Source: Phycomyces blakesleeanus NRRL 1555(-) (taxonomy: Eukaryota > Mucoromycota > Mucoromycetes > Mucorales > Phycomycetaceae). From it: a DNA stretch of 64,000 bases. The stretch spans positions 496,001-560,000 of the forward strand of contig NW_017265139.1 in NCBI RefSeq assembly GCF_001638985.1. The letters are read 5' to 3'. The translations under genes were made by a program, and so were the position numbers. The notes beneath the pieces were generated by a model. It did no database searches. It was given only the letters and a program-made list of their open reading frames with translations, and was not told the DNA's origin. Below, one piece after another: positions 1 to 11,582 of this stretch; the first letter of the stretch is position 1; each line of letters starts with the position of its first letter.

Positions 1-2
1 CC

Positions 3-317
3 GTAGAAACCCGGAAACGAAGAAGGAGTAATGTAGACGACGTCGGTGACAGCCATGATAATCAAAATCAAAATAAGGATCGAGATCAAGGTCTGGAAGA
101 AGAAGATTATGATGATGAGGATGAAGATGAGGACGAAGGTGAAACAGTGGAGGATAATGTGGGTGCGCAATATAATATTCCCGGTGAAGATTTGAGTGAT
201 GCGATATCGGATGAAGAAGAGATCGCAAGGGCAACTGCGTGTCTGGATGATGAAGAAGAAACAGCACGCCATTTTGATGAATTATTAGATATGGGCTGGA
301 TACCCTATATTGCATAA
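3..317 (+). CDS. 3' end of an acidic protein of unknown function (partial)
   Basis: The frame is open from the window edge to a TAA at 315-317, giving about 104 C-terminal residues. The start lies outside the window. A short basic stretch (TRKRRRS) is followed by a long Asp/Glu-rich segment and ends in a less acidic tail, HFDELLDMGWIPYIA. Basic-then-acidic tails of this kind are common in nuclear and chromatin-associated proteins, but I do not recognise the family. Coding status is supported by the open frame over 300 bases and by codon use that differs from the simple-repeat DNA starting right after the stop. An intron in this segment cannot be excluded. Confidence 0.7.
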   Translation, partial: VETRKRRRSNVDDVGDSHDNQNQNKDRDQGLEEEDYDDEDEDEDEGETVEDNVGAQYNIPGEDLSDAISDEEEIARATACLDDEEETARHFDELLDMGWIPYIA

Positions 318-1154
318 GAGAAGAAGTGCCTCTTGATATTTATAACAGGAAGGTTTTTTCTTCTTCTTCCTATTCTTCTTCTTCTCTTTTATGACATGTA
401 CATCACAAAAAAAAGTATTTATGGATCAAGACAAAAAAACACAATCATCTACACACTCACTCACACACACGTGCACATGTACACACTACACATACATACA
501 TTCATACATATACACATACATACATATAATACACATAAACGCAAGCATGAGCACAGACACAGACGCAGGCACAGGCACAGGAACAGGCACAAGTACGGGC
601 ACAGGCCCAGACATAGGCACTAACACAAGTATAATTACAATTGCATATGCATACAAACACGTTTGTAAAGACTGTTTATCTGGTTCTATTTCACAACACT
701 ATCCAAGTCTTCTTCATATTTATCTCTACTCAATTTCTTCTTGTTTTTTTTTAAAAGAAAAACAAGAAGTATTGAACAAGAAATAATTCCTAATCTCAGT
801 TACTATCTTGAATAGGCGTTTGTACACATATCTATATATAAATACATTTATTAATATTACATACATAAAACGCAGAGCGTTCTTATGGTCAAATATGCCC
901 TGGTCTCTTCTCTTTCCTTATCATAACTCATAGATTTTCTCTCTATTTCCAAAGTGCAATCTCCATGGAAACTAAATTAAAAGCACAAAAAAATAAGAAT
1001 AATAAAAATAAATAAAACAAAATAAAATAAAATAAAAAAAGTGTATAAAATTCGGATAACTTTGTCAGTCACGTCCCCCAGACCCAAAAGAATCATCGAT
1101 CCTTCCTTTTTCTACCCCCTTTTTTTGTCAACACAAAATCCAAAAGAAGTAACC
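318..1154. other. Intergenic, simple-sequence rich, with a TATA-like site
   Basis: This spacer separates the acidic-protein gene from TIM10. It contains CA/CATA microsatellites (about 455-540), a degenerate hexamer array based on ACAGGC (about 556-625), and an AAAATA-rich stretch (about 980-1040). A TATA-like TATAAAA sits at 1044-1050, about 105 bases upstream of the TIM10 start. The open frames of up to 131 codons here are repeat-derived (Thr/Gly and Tyr/His runs) and are not credible genes. Confidence 0.6.
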
Positions 1155-1605
1155 ATGTCGTCCTGGGGTAGTTTCTCTCAGACCTATGTCAATCCCGAGA
1201 ACTTGATTGCAGCAGAAAAACAGGTCGATGCCTTTATGGGACTTTACAATCGGTAATATAATTTTCTCTTTATCTTTTGTTTTTGCTCTTGCTCTTGCTC
1301 TTGCTCTTTTTGTGAATTAGCTTGTCAATGTTGTGATATTCATTCGTTTACTAATACACAAAAACAAAACAAAACAAAACAAAAAAAAATCCTAAAGAAT
1401 CCTCGAAACATGCCAAGTCAAATGCGTTCCTACCGATTACCATGAACCTGACCTGAACAAGGGTGAATCGAAATGCATTGACCGATGCGTAGGCAAATAT
1501 GTTGGATTCCAAAAATTGATTGCCCAAAAGATGGAAGAGAATGGCCCTACTCCTCCAACTTCCAGCTCATTCTCCCCTGACAATCTCTCAGAAACTGGCA
1601 ACTAA
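1155..1605 (+). CDS. TIM10: TIM10-type small Tim chaperone of the mitochondrial intermembrane space
   Basis: Two exons, 1155-1252 and 1398-1605, joined by a 145-bp GT-AG intron in phase 2, encode 101 residues. The product has the twin CX3C signature of small Tim proteins: Cys38-QVK-Cys42 and Cys59-IDR-Cys63, with 16 residues between the pairs. The stretch LNKGESKCIDRC is typical of the Tim10 branch rather than Tim9, Tim8 or Tim13. In the known family, Tim9-Tim10 hexamers escort hydrophobic carrier precursors across the intermembrane space to the TIM22 complex, and the cysteines form two disulphides. The C-terminal extension rich in Pro and Ser (about residues 80-101) is longer than in yeast Tim10. 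The start is the first ATG after a pyrimidine-rich leader and gives the expected short N-terminus. Confidence 0.92.
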
Positions 1606-2810
1606 GAAATATATAGCCTCAGCTTTATGCACACCGACACATATCCACATCCACTTACACCTACACCTACACCTACACACACACACATTTATATATACAC
1701 AAAAGATAAACCATAGATTTATAGACAAATACAAAGAAATCAAAAGCGAGAGCGAAAACAAAAGCGAAAACGGAGAAACACACACAAATACGCACGAAAT
1801 ATTATGGAAAACAAGAATAATGTTTAACAGTTTCGAGAAACAACAATTATACACAAACTTAGTTCTTGAATTGGGTGCGGATTTTGCTAATTTTGATACT
1901 TAAAGATCAAGTGAGAAACTCGGTTTCTTTTTTTTACGACTGTGAAATATATCCTTTCTCTATCTCTCTATTTATTTTATTCTGTATTGTGGATTGGTTT
2001 TCATGACTGTAAAAAGTATGTAGGTTATTTGACAGGCCATAAAAAGAAACCTAATGTTTCTTAAAATACGCCAATTACCTGCCTTTTGTAGGTTATTTAA
2101 AATGGGAATACTTGTAGATTTTGAAATAAAGAGAGTAATAAACTATATATGTGCCAGACTTTGTGTGGTATATCAAAGTATTGTATGCATAATATATGAA
2201 TAAACAAACATATACATAGACTAAATTACGCCCATGTATTTATATAAGCTTTTAATGAAGGCTTTGTATACTTTGAGTTAACAATATCTTTTTTTTTAAA
2301 AAAAAAGTCTACAGCCGGACTTTTATGAAACTTAAAAACCTTGTGGCAATGATTTATAACTTATATATATATGTATATTTGAAGTCTTTGTTTGTCATGC
2401 TTACATATTCAGCACTGTTGTACAATACAAAGATATCAATTAGAATTTCAGTTATTTCCAGCTGATATTATTATCAAAAAAAAAAAAGACAAACTTGGAG
2501 ACAGTCAATTTGGTAAGGTCTAGACCAAGTCTTTGAAGACTTCAAGTCATGAATAGAATTTCTAGAGAGAGAAAAGTAACTTGCTTGAGTATGGTAAAAA
2601 TGTCAAATCTTCCATAACCGCTAGCAAAATCCTTCTATTCTTCAGGAAATAATCAGAGATAGTTCATCGATTCCGTGGTTGTTTTGAGAAACACTATTGA
2701 AAACATTTGACCAAAAATACTCAATCGATTCGTAAGGCTCAAAACAAATTGAATTCTGATAATTAATATCAAAATGATCCCTCATCAAATGAAGAAAAAA
2801 AAATCTCACT
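1606..2810. other. Intergenic AT-rich DNA before the transposon
   Basis: No coding signal was found. The region holds CA and TA microsatellites just after TIM10 and a perfect T9A9 tract at 2289-2306. It ends at the left terminal inverted repeat of the DDE transposon. The 127-codon frame at 1520-1903 is a shadow of TIM10 exon 2 running into simple repeats. Confidence 0.5.
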
Positions 2811-5800
2811 AGGGTGCACCTTTTTTATAATAGACAATTTTTGAAAAGAGGACATTTTTTGGAATTTAAGTACCGATTCCAAAATAGTATTTTTAAAGTC
2901 AGAAATGTGATATTTATTGATTTAATCTCAGCTTACGATGAGATTTGTGAAGCTTTGAGAATTGTTTCACGATTTCAAATGCATGTTCAGCATCATGACC
3001 AAGACTGTAGGCATTGATGTAGGCAAAACTTTTGTGGAAGTATCTTCGAATCTTTTCAGGGACATCATCTTCTGGTGGGCAAACAATATCCAGAAATGAA
3101 TTGATTTTTCTATTCAATGATTGAAAAGAATAATCACATTCACGTCGTGCTTCTTTCTTGGCTGCTTCCCAGTATCTTTCGATCCAATTACATTCACAGT
3201 GGTATTTTGGATACAGTTCAAATTTGTGTCCACTGCCTTCAACTATTTCTTCGAGTGCTGATTTTTGGTTGGCAAAGTCTGGTTGTCTCTCCATAATATG
3301 GATTGCACAACATCTAGAATCAGCTGTCGCGACATTATTACAAGAACGTTTTAAAGAGTATCTCTCTGCTTCGTTTCTATACATAGAACGTTGCTGTAAT
3401 ATGCCGCGAAGGCCAATGAAATATTTTTTGTATTTTTTATTCTAAGTATGAATAGTTTATAGACACGTCTTTTAGCATAAAGTGATCCCTTATTGTAATT
3501 GTATAAATTATGTTTCTATTCGGATAGGATTGTATATAAATCACTTACTTTATGGAGCCGAGACTCGATTACTTCATATTCTTTAAGTTTTTCTTCATTA
3601 CTCTTTTTTTGAAAAAAAAACTTTTTGCTGTTCTGCATAGTCGTATTGCTTTCTGACATAAAATGAGCTGTCACGAAATTTTCCCTGGCCTGAGTCACTG
3701 TCTTTTACTTCAATTGCACACAAGTTCATGTTTTGTGCCAAAAGAGCGTCTTCAGGATAGGCTTTATGATTGCTGCTTTGATCAAAAAGAAAGACAGCTA
3801 CTGCATTTGGGTGTATGGCATTGAAAAGAGGTATTATATCTGTAAGCTGGGCACACATATGACTACTTTTCCAATAGCCTTCGTATTGAGCTCCAGGATA
3901 AAATACTACTCGCGAAGTTTTGTACTGGTCTCCTACATATCCTCTCATTGTTCCATGACAAGGGCATTGGAACTCGGAGATCATTATTGATCTACCCTCA
4001 GACTTTGGCAAACAATAGCTTTCACCATCTTCCACCCAGGCGTACTTTTGATAGTCATTAGCATAGAATGTACTTTCGTTATGTGTGACAAATACATGCT
4101 GTTTGACACCTTCTGGCAATTGAGGATATGACACAAGAGAAGGTGTAACATTGTCATATTTCTCAGAGTATTAATAGTATTCCATCATGCGTTTGCTCCA
4201 TGCATTTCTATAAGTAAGCACATCCTCGCGCTCATGCCCATCAAAGTATACAACTTTTCCTGTAAAATAAACATAAGTTATATTAATGTGACATTCTATT
4301 TTTATAAAGAAAACCGCATTCTGGTTTTCTATATTTGCCTACCTAAATGCTTAAAATGAAATCCCCAAGATATCAGCTTTCGTCTTAGGCAATCTGTAGA
4401 CAACGGCTTAATTGCACTACCTTCGATCTCTAACTCATCTGATAGTAAGCTGCTACCAATGGCCTTAGGCAGAATGACTTCTTTCAAGTGGACTGAAAGT
4501 CCAGCAATACTTCTTTTAGCTCTTGGCTGACTTCTGAACCATTCGAGTATTTGCTGCTTGATGTCTTCATCATCAAGAACAGAGACACGTTTGGCATGCT
4601 TGCCTTGTGCACCAAGACTGATTCGTCTAGTCTCCAAATACTCCTTTGCATGTTGGCGAATCTTACGGGCTCTGTACCAAGTAGATTTTTGCTTGTATAC
4701 AATGTCGCTTGCAAACTTAGAAGCTGCCATTTTCTTCATGTCCGTATTGATCAAAGCATATAAGTAATGATATGCTCCTTCGTACTTTCCCATCTCTGCT
4801 ACACCAAGTTTTTGCTGCTCTGAAGTCGAACTGGTGACAGGTACTGCGAACTTTGACAAGTCAATGATTGCGTCTTTTACTCTGGTTTTGAACTCTTCCT
4901 TTGACTCGACTTCATCTGCACTATCACTTTCTTCATCCAATCCAATTTCTGTCTCAGCAGAAGAAGAGTTTGCGATAGGCAAAAAAAAGGAGTCAACTCT
5001 AGCACTTCCTTTTGCTGCTTCTCTTTCTGCCTTTTTCAGTCTACGAACATGTCGAGATGAGTATGATGAACGATTGCGACTGTATTTTCCATTGAGAGCA
5101 TCTTAGCTTTTTTGGTCCAAGAAAGTCCGAGATTTTTGACATCACTGCCAGAAGATTCCGAAATCTCGGGGGTAGGATTAACTTCCTTTCTAACTAACTC
5201 TACACTTTCGCTCTGAGTGTGAGAAAGTCTTTTAGCAGCAGCTTTTTGAGATAAAGCTCTCATTTTAGAATTGATTTTTGGCATTGTCGATTGTGTTTTT
5301 ATCAGGAACAAATTGTTTTTTTTTTAAAATAGATTGTCTTATTTAGTAACGTTTTACATTATGTAAGTTGATAAAGAACTCAGTTGGTTATATTATTGGT
5401 TGAAAAATGAAGCCATCATTTTGGCCGCACTGCTTAAACACTGAGATGTTACCTTGTTTAAAAAAATATTTTTGCAGAAAAGTAGTAGATGTCTCACCGC
5501 AGAGAGTTTCTAAATAGCATTAAGAGCATATTAAAGCAAACAGAACTCAAAAATATTAAGATCCCAGAAAGCCTTTTGGTTTTCTAGTTTTATTAATAAA
5601 AAATACACACTATAAAAAGATGCACTATACGTTATACAAATATCAAATTAAAACCCAGGGAGCATTATTATTGGCCAGAAAATGAGGACATTTTTTGAAC
5701 CTCCCTGCTTAAATATCGAAACTTCATCTTGCTTAAAGTTTTTTTTTTGCAGAGAAGTAAAAGAAGTCTCACCGCAGAGATCTTGTAAATAGTAAAGCAA

Positions 5801-5904
5801 ACGACTCAGCGGTAACAAAATTCAAAAAAATTAAGATCCCATAAAGCCTTATGGTTTTCTAATTTTACATATAAAAATTGTCGATTATAAAAAAGGTGCA
5901 CCCT
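2811..5904 (-). mobile_element. Decayed DDE-type DNA transposon with terminal inverted repeats
   Basis: The left end 2812-2842 and right end 5873-5903 are inverted copies matching at 30 of 31 positions; each starts GGGTGCACCTTTTTTATAAT. Both are flanked by TA (2810-2811 and 5904-5905), consistent with a TA target duplication. The interior carries a broken transposase on the minus strand. On the 5' side of the transposase, 5395-5640 and 5660-5905 are diverged direct copies of each other (shared words such as GTCTCACCGCAGAGA and TTAAGATCCCA). So the right end contains a duplicated subterminal module of about 250 bp. Element length is about 3.1 kb. Boundaries are well supported by the repeats; the superfamily is inferred only from the TA flank and the protein. 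Confidence 0.88.
2914..5311 (-). pseudogene. Fungal DDE transposase, disrupted by frameshifts and a stop
   Basis: Minus-strand fragments in order give a transposase of the large fungal DDE family. There is an N-terminal AEREAAKGSARVDSFF segment (about 5040-4990), a helix-turn-helix-like region (4982-4330), GKVVYFDGHEREDV after an intron (about 4342-4260), THNESTFYAND, VFLFDQSSNHKAYPEDAL (second catalytic Asp region), and ECNWIERYWEAAKKEAR (catalytic Glu region, about 3200-3150). A second intron joins RLHK to NKKYKKYF near 3550-3440. Damage: a one-base frameshift near 5070-5085, an in-frame TAA at 4171-4173, and a frameshift in a homopolymer near 3605-3625. The usual HDE of the first motif reads HNE here, which I take (from memory of the family) as loss of a catalytic Asp. 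The copy is almost certainly inactive. Confidence 0.85.
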
Positions 5905-6267
5905 ATACATATTTTATCTTACATTCGTCTTTCTATTGGGAGATCCATGTGAGCTTTGCTTGATTAAGCACTTTTAATTGGATAACACGCTTTACCCAGA
6001 ATGTATATATCTAGATAGCTGACTGCTTTATATGTACAGCTATCCTGATTGGAAACTATTTTTTGAAGATTTTGTTTATTTAAAGGTTTATATGGATAAT
6101 AGTGTAACTAGTTTTACAGAAACTTTTTAAAATCTATTTTATTATTGGTTGATATTATTATATGATAAATAAATATTTAATCGTTACTATTATTGACCAT
6201 CATTCTTATAGTACATCGCGTATTGCGTATATTAATATTGATAAAAAATGCTATTGTACTTACTATC

Positions 6268-6879
6268 TTATAGTGCTTCTGAAGTAGTAGCCTTTCTATA
6301 GCGATCTTTCCATAGATGACTAACTCTTGCGACTGATGCCCAGTTCTGATGACACCTTGTAAAATCAATACCGTGTTCTTTGAGAGTATTTGCGTGATTG
6401 GCACAAATCTCCTTTTTATCTGCTTGAGGGATGGATTTCCAACTAGGAGAAGGTCCCAGAGCCTGGACAGAAGGAAGAAGAGCTAGGTTGTCACATGCAA
6501 GACGTGTACAGTTTTGAAGTGTTGTTCTATTTTCCTTGGTCAATTTGACTCCAAGATCTTTGGCCATCATTTTATAAATATGCTTCACAGTTATGCCTCT
6601 TATGTTGCTTACTGGTCTTGGAATAGAACCAGTAGAAACCTGTAGAATATAAAGTCAATACAAAGAGCTATATGCATTTTATTATTTACTTGCATTGTCA
6701 GAGGTTGTAGCAAAAAAATCTGGAGTGCGAAGTGCATTCAAGCTGGTAGTGATGCTTGCCATTTCAGTCAGAATTGCATCCTGTCTTTCTTTCAATTCCT
6801 CTTGGCCTTTCTGTATGTCAGTCAACGTGTCTTGTATATGTTGGAGTAATTGTATAACTGTGTTATTTGTAATTGTCAT
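6268..6879 (-). CDS. Unidentified small two-part gene next to the transposon
   Basis: Two minus-strand coding-like blocks lie close together. Block 1 (about 6879-6690) encodes MTITNNTV followed by a Gln/Glu/Lys-rich amphipathic helix (LLQHIQDTLTDIQKGQEELK), probably coiled coil. Block 2 (6639-6268) encodes a basic, Cys/His/Trp-containing domain (LTKENRTTLQNCTRLACDN ... WASVARVSHLWKDRYRK). A donor-like AAGTAAAT (6691-6684) and an acceptor TTCTACAG (6647-6640) separate them, but joining them shifts the reading frame (phase 1 into phase 0). Either the gene carries a frameshift or the true splice sites differ. I do not recognise the family. Proximity to the transposon makes an accessory or captured gene possible, but there is no shared sequence to prove it. 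Confidence 0.4.
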
Positions 6880-8055
6880 AGTAAAAAATAAAATAAAGCA
6901 AGTTAGATGTACGGGGTTTTTTATGGAAAAGGAAGAAGAGAATATATATATATATTTCAAGCGTCATGATTAGTTTCGTATTCTTTGAATAAATCTATTG
7001 GCTGGTTTTAATAAGAGGTATAATTTTATTATTTTATTTTTTAATGACAACATGCATTATATAGCTTCCTCGTTTGAATCCTAAGCGCACATTTGAATGA
7101 TCTATGCTATTATTTTTTGAAATAGTGGTTTAAAGGCATGTCTTTAGAAAGCAATTATATCTGCTTTTACTTCTATGCTAAAGTATACAAAAGCATACAT
7201 AGTTTGACTTAAACTCAACTGTGGCCGAAAACTATCGCTTTATTCTCTCATCAATATCTTGCATATTATTAAAAAGAAAGGGAGACACTGGATCACGTGA
7301 TAAAGCGACCCAGTCAGTGCAAGGCAATCTATCTATATCTTTAAAAAGGGGGGATACTCTGCGTATGGCTTACATTTGATCTCTATATTTTTAAAGCAAG
7401 ATTATTGATCACTCTTGGACGGATAACACCCAATGTAATTGTGCTCCCAATTGAGATAAACAATAGAGACAAGTAAACATTTAACTATCAATTGAATATC
7501 TGACTCTTGCACATATTATAGTCAATGTTAATTGTGCACCCAATTGAAATAAACAGTAGAGAAGTATCTAAAGATAAGGATGAAATTGCACATTATATAA
7601 CAGTTGAAGCTACACAAGATAACTTTTGGCTATCAAGACAGCTATAGAAATTTGAAAGGCTTTCATAAATTTAGACAAACAGGTAGTACACATGGGTAAT
7701 GAGCACTTAAATTGATATCAATATAAAGACCATATAATAGACTTTAGGAAGAAATTTTATCATAAATGCTTGAAGATGAGTATACTATATATGAAATAAA
7801 GAAGAAACAAACTAAATAATATAAGTGCTATTATTGCTATTTTATTTGAACCAATGTTTTCAATTTTCTGTATGGATTATGTTTGTTTTTGTTTTAGTGT
7901 TGAAAATTTATGAGTAAAATATTTAAATAAACTTGGACAAATAGTTTTTTCTTTCTTAGAATAGTACAATTATTGCCTATTAACCTGTCTCAATGGGAAC
8001 AGCTAGTTTATCTCGTAACTTGATTATTTCTTTTATTTTTTTTTAAAAAAAAATT
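6880..8055. other. Intergenic DNA with a short direct repeat
   Basis: No gene seen. Two diverged copies of a 45-bp segment (7432-7476 and 7524-7567, both with CCCAATTGA and ATAAACA) lie in direct orientation. An E-box-like palindrome TCACGTGA occurs at 7293-7300 between CACTG and CAGTG. A T9A9 tract at 8036-8053 directly abuts the following inverted-repeat element. Confidence 0.45.
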
Positions 8056-8320
8056 GCTGTGGACAGACTAAAAGTTCAAAAAAGGAAAAGAAAGGGCAAA
8101 ATGTTTGAACGATTTTTACTGCATGGTCTCCTTTTATTGTCACACGAATTGAGTAGAGGGGCATGCTTTTGATGGAGAAGACACTCTATAGAATTCAGAG
8201 CTTAGAAAAACCAGTAATAAAACACTTTTACATGATAGAAGAGATGATACTGTGAGTACTGAATTTTATCTAATATGGATTTGAACTTTTTTTTTTTGAA
8301 CTTTTTAGTCTGTCCACACC
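8056..8320. mobile_element. Short inverted-repeat element (MITE), copy 1
   Basis: The left end reads TGTGGACAGACTAAAAGTTC and the right end, read in reverse, GGTGTGGACAGACTAAAAAG. These form terminal inverted repeats of about 25 bp around a 265-bp non-coding interior. A second copy at 23092-23353 has the same ends and a related interior (copy 1 has GATGATACTGTG followed by TTTTATCTAATA; copy 2 has a diverged version in the same place). Two dispersed copies with matching ends and no ORF fit a miniature inverted-repeat transposable element. No clear target-site duplication could be assigned. Confidence 0.75.
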
Positions 8321-8650
8321 GATTTTCCCCTACTTTTATTTCTGACTTTTAATAATTTTCAATTAGAATCTTCAGTTACCACAAATGTAAAGTATGTAGT
8401 TAAAATGTACTTTTGTTTCTTTTGAGATTTGATTTTAGATGGTCAGTTTGCTCTTTATTAACCATTTCAAAAAACAAGGGCTTATTTATTTTAACTTGAG
8501 ATTCTGGTAAGTTTTTAATTATTTTAGATAAAAAATAAAGCCACAAATTGAAAAAACTGCCTCCATTTCTTGTAGTAAGAATTCACTAGGCCAAGGTTTA
8601 GACACCTTTCTTTTTCTTAGTTCTCTCAGAGTTGAGCGTAATTTTTAAGC

Positions 8651-9007
8651 TCAGTAGATTTTGTCAACACCAGTCATTTGTAATTTTGATTTCCACATAT
8701 ACTTTAAAAGATCGATTAATTTGTGTTTAAAAGACGCCCAGGACCCTTCAGTTTTTGGTTTTGGTTTTTTATCAGTGAGGTAATCTGAGTAGTCTGCATC
8801 ATTGGTAGGGTCTCTTACACTATGAAAGAAAATAAGAGACTCTGGCAAGAGCTTTTTGCAAGATTTATGGATGTTCAATATGTGCTTTAAAGTAGAATTT
8901 AGTTGAAGTATTTGATGAGCCACTACTCTTGAGCCGTTTTGGTCAAGTAGGTAGTCGTAATATAATAATAGTATTTGATTGAAATAATTTATTTTATTAT
9001 TTATTTC
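8651..9007 (-). pseudogene. Isolated open frame without an upstream ATG
   Basis: A minus-strand frame of about 119 codons ends in the sequence WKSKLQMTGVDKIY. It contains mixed, protein-like composition (HSVRDPTNDADYSDYL, KTEGSWASFKHKLID), unlike the repeat-derived frames around it. No in-frame ATG precedes it before an upstream stop, and no splice acceptor is convincing, so it may be an exon remnant or chance. I do not recognise the family. Confidence 0.25.
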
Positions 9008-9010
9008 CAA

Positions 9011-11582
9011 TGAATTAAGTTAAGGAGTAATCGTTGGTCGTCAATTTTGTTCATGTCACTCTTACTCACTCATATAAATCGTTATTTATATCTCTCTCTA
9101 TATGTGTGTAGATGTATATATATATATATTGCGTGTCAAAACATGAATCAAAATGTGTCTTCTCATTTATAATACTTGAAAATTAAAGAAATTGAAATAA
9201 TGTATATATAGGCATAACCTCTTCAGTGACAAAACCTAAATTTTAGCTATTTACTTAATAAAATATATATTTCATAAAGCAAGTATGTATTCTGTACAGA
9301 AATTTTCCAAAATGCATTGACTTTATAAATAGGCGTCTTACAAACATTAACTATCTGATCTACCTTTTCATTCCACCTTGTTCAGGTACGTCTGGGCAAA
9401 TATCTGCTAGTAATATACAAACTATATAAACACACAGGAACAAAAGAAACACTATAAGTAACAGAGGTAGTACTAGAACAATAGAGTGTAATATTATAAA
9501 TATTTCACAAAATCCCACTGTCAAAAATAAACTGGAAGACAAAAGGCGTTACACTTGCATGAGATGTAGAAAATAGCGATTCATTCAAGATCATTTCTTT
9601 TACTTTGCATATTTTCTATAAGGTCACTACCTGTTTAAATACCATGGACAGATCGATTAATTATGATACACGATATATCTGTATTTTAGGACTATTCGGA
9701 TACTATTAAAAGCGTCGAAATACAAATATACATATCCAAAGTTAAAGAATAAATCAAGTGTATAGCTCTATTATTTCCTAGTGTATGTTTTGCTTTGAAT
9801 ATGCCTAATGCTTTGAATGGCATGGGGATTGTACAAGCACAATTTTTCTTTGTTTTTTAATTATTAAATAGACCATTAAGAATATGTATATAAAGGGGAA
9901 TAGAGACGGAGATGAGTTTTTGAAATATTTGTTTTTTTTTGTATTTTCACGCTGTAATTAAAAGTGTAACCAAAGCTTACTTGGTGACAGTTGAGGATGT
10001 GTCTTTATTGTCATTTTTTTTTTAAAAAAAAATTGGTGCCACTTTCGATGTAAATAGACAAGAATGGAAGTATGTGTGGGCGAACAAAGCATGAACATAT
10101 TGAACTTTAAGGAATATTATCTTTTTTTTTAGAATCTTTTGCTACTTAAAACACCCATTTTCTTCTTCATCTTCTTTAGTACTATGGAATCCTATTATTG
10201 ATAGGTTATATGCCTTCTCCCCTTCTTTTTTAATTATACTTTATTTACTAATATTTAATATTGACTTTTAGATAGAGAATTATTTATTTGTAAAGGAGTA
10301 TCATCGTACAAGATATATAAGTATGTGTATAGATGTACATGTACCTTTGAACTTTGACATTATTGTAACAAGAATATATTGCCATCACACGATGAGATAT
10401 TTATGCCTCTCAAAATTGTTACTCAACCAACTTGAATTTTATTTTATTTTTTAAAAAAAAACGGCAAAAAAGACCAAATTGTTCAGTTTGTATGCCCACG
10501 ACTTGTCTAATTGAAGTAATGAGTTGTTTTTTTTTAAAAAATTATAATAATAATACAACTACTATTACTATTACTGTTTGCCTATAAACTTACCGGGAAT
10601 ACAATGAATGCTTTAATTGTCTTGTCTTTAAGTGTATATATGTATACATATCCAAAAGAAAGTTTAATTTAATTTGATAGTAGATAATAGATAGTGTACT
10701 ATCTCTGTTATCTAACTGGAGTTGCATAGCTTAATAAACGTGTATTTAATCAATCTTAAAAAATATTTTATTTCGGATATATAATACTTTATAACACCCA
10801 CACTCTTCTATATAGTATGTGTGCCTGTGTTACTGTGCATTGAGTCGTTGATATTGAAAACTCCACTTCTGAATCTCATTTCTGTAATTTTGTAGACAAA
10901 TGAAAGCACTCTGATAAAGAATGTGTTTGTTTATCAGATACGCTAAATTCATTGTCAATAATAGTAATAATATACGATAAAGAATCAAAGAGAGCTTCTG
11001 TATATCTATACATATATTTAAATATTTTGTAGGCAGGTATAATTTATTTATTTTTTAACCTGTTCCAAGTTTCTCCCTATAAAACCCCTCATTAGTATAT
11101 AATTACCCGAAACGCACACACACACAAACACACACACAGAAAGAAAGAAAAAGAACAATATAAAGAGAAAGTTTTTGTACGATATATATATGTATATAAT
11201 ACGTGGTACTTATAATATCTTTTTATAACCATTCACAAACCAGCGAAAATAAAATAAAGAAAAGGTTCTTGGGAAAATGTATACTTGGCTGTCATTTTTT
11301 ATAAGAATAAAAATAAAGTATATAAAAGCAAAGAATAAGAAAAGGAATAAGACAAACGTATACAGGGTATTGGAGAGTAATGTAAAGGGTAAAAAAATAA
11401 AATAAAATAAAATAAATACAGGAAGGAAAGAATAAAAGGAAGGAAGAGAGCATGAGACAGGGATATGATAGAGCTGTTTGGTCTGGTCTGGTCTGGTTTG
11501 AGTTGTTCTTGTTCAATTTGGGTTGGTTTGTTTTGTGGTATTTTTGTGTATGTATAGACTATTTACTATCAATAAATATACA
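9011..11582. other. Long AT-rich intergenic region
   Basis: About 2.6 kb with no credible gene on either strand. It contains three T-then-A tracts (10014-10032, 10447-10461, 10527-10541), TA-rich microsatellites and a CA/GA stretch near 11116-11150. The end near 11583 is the 3' flank of the cyclin gene on the minus strand. Open frames here are low-complexity. Confidence 0.5.

Noticed and set aside
333..786. Thr/Gly- and His/Arg-rich frames after the first gene
   Set aside because: Coded by CA and ACAGGC microsatellites in two overlapping frames; no conserved protein features.
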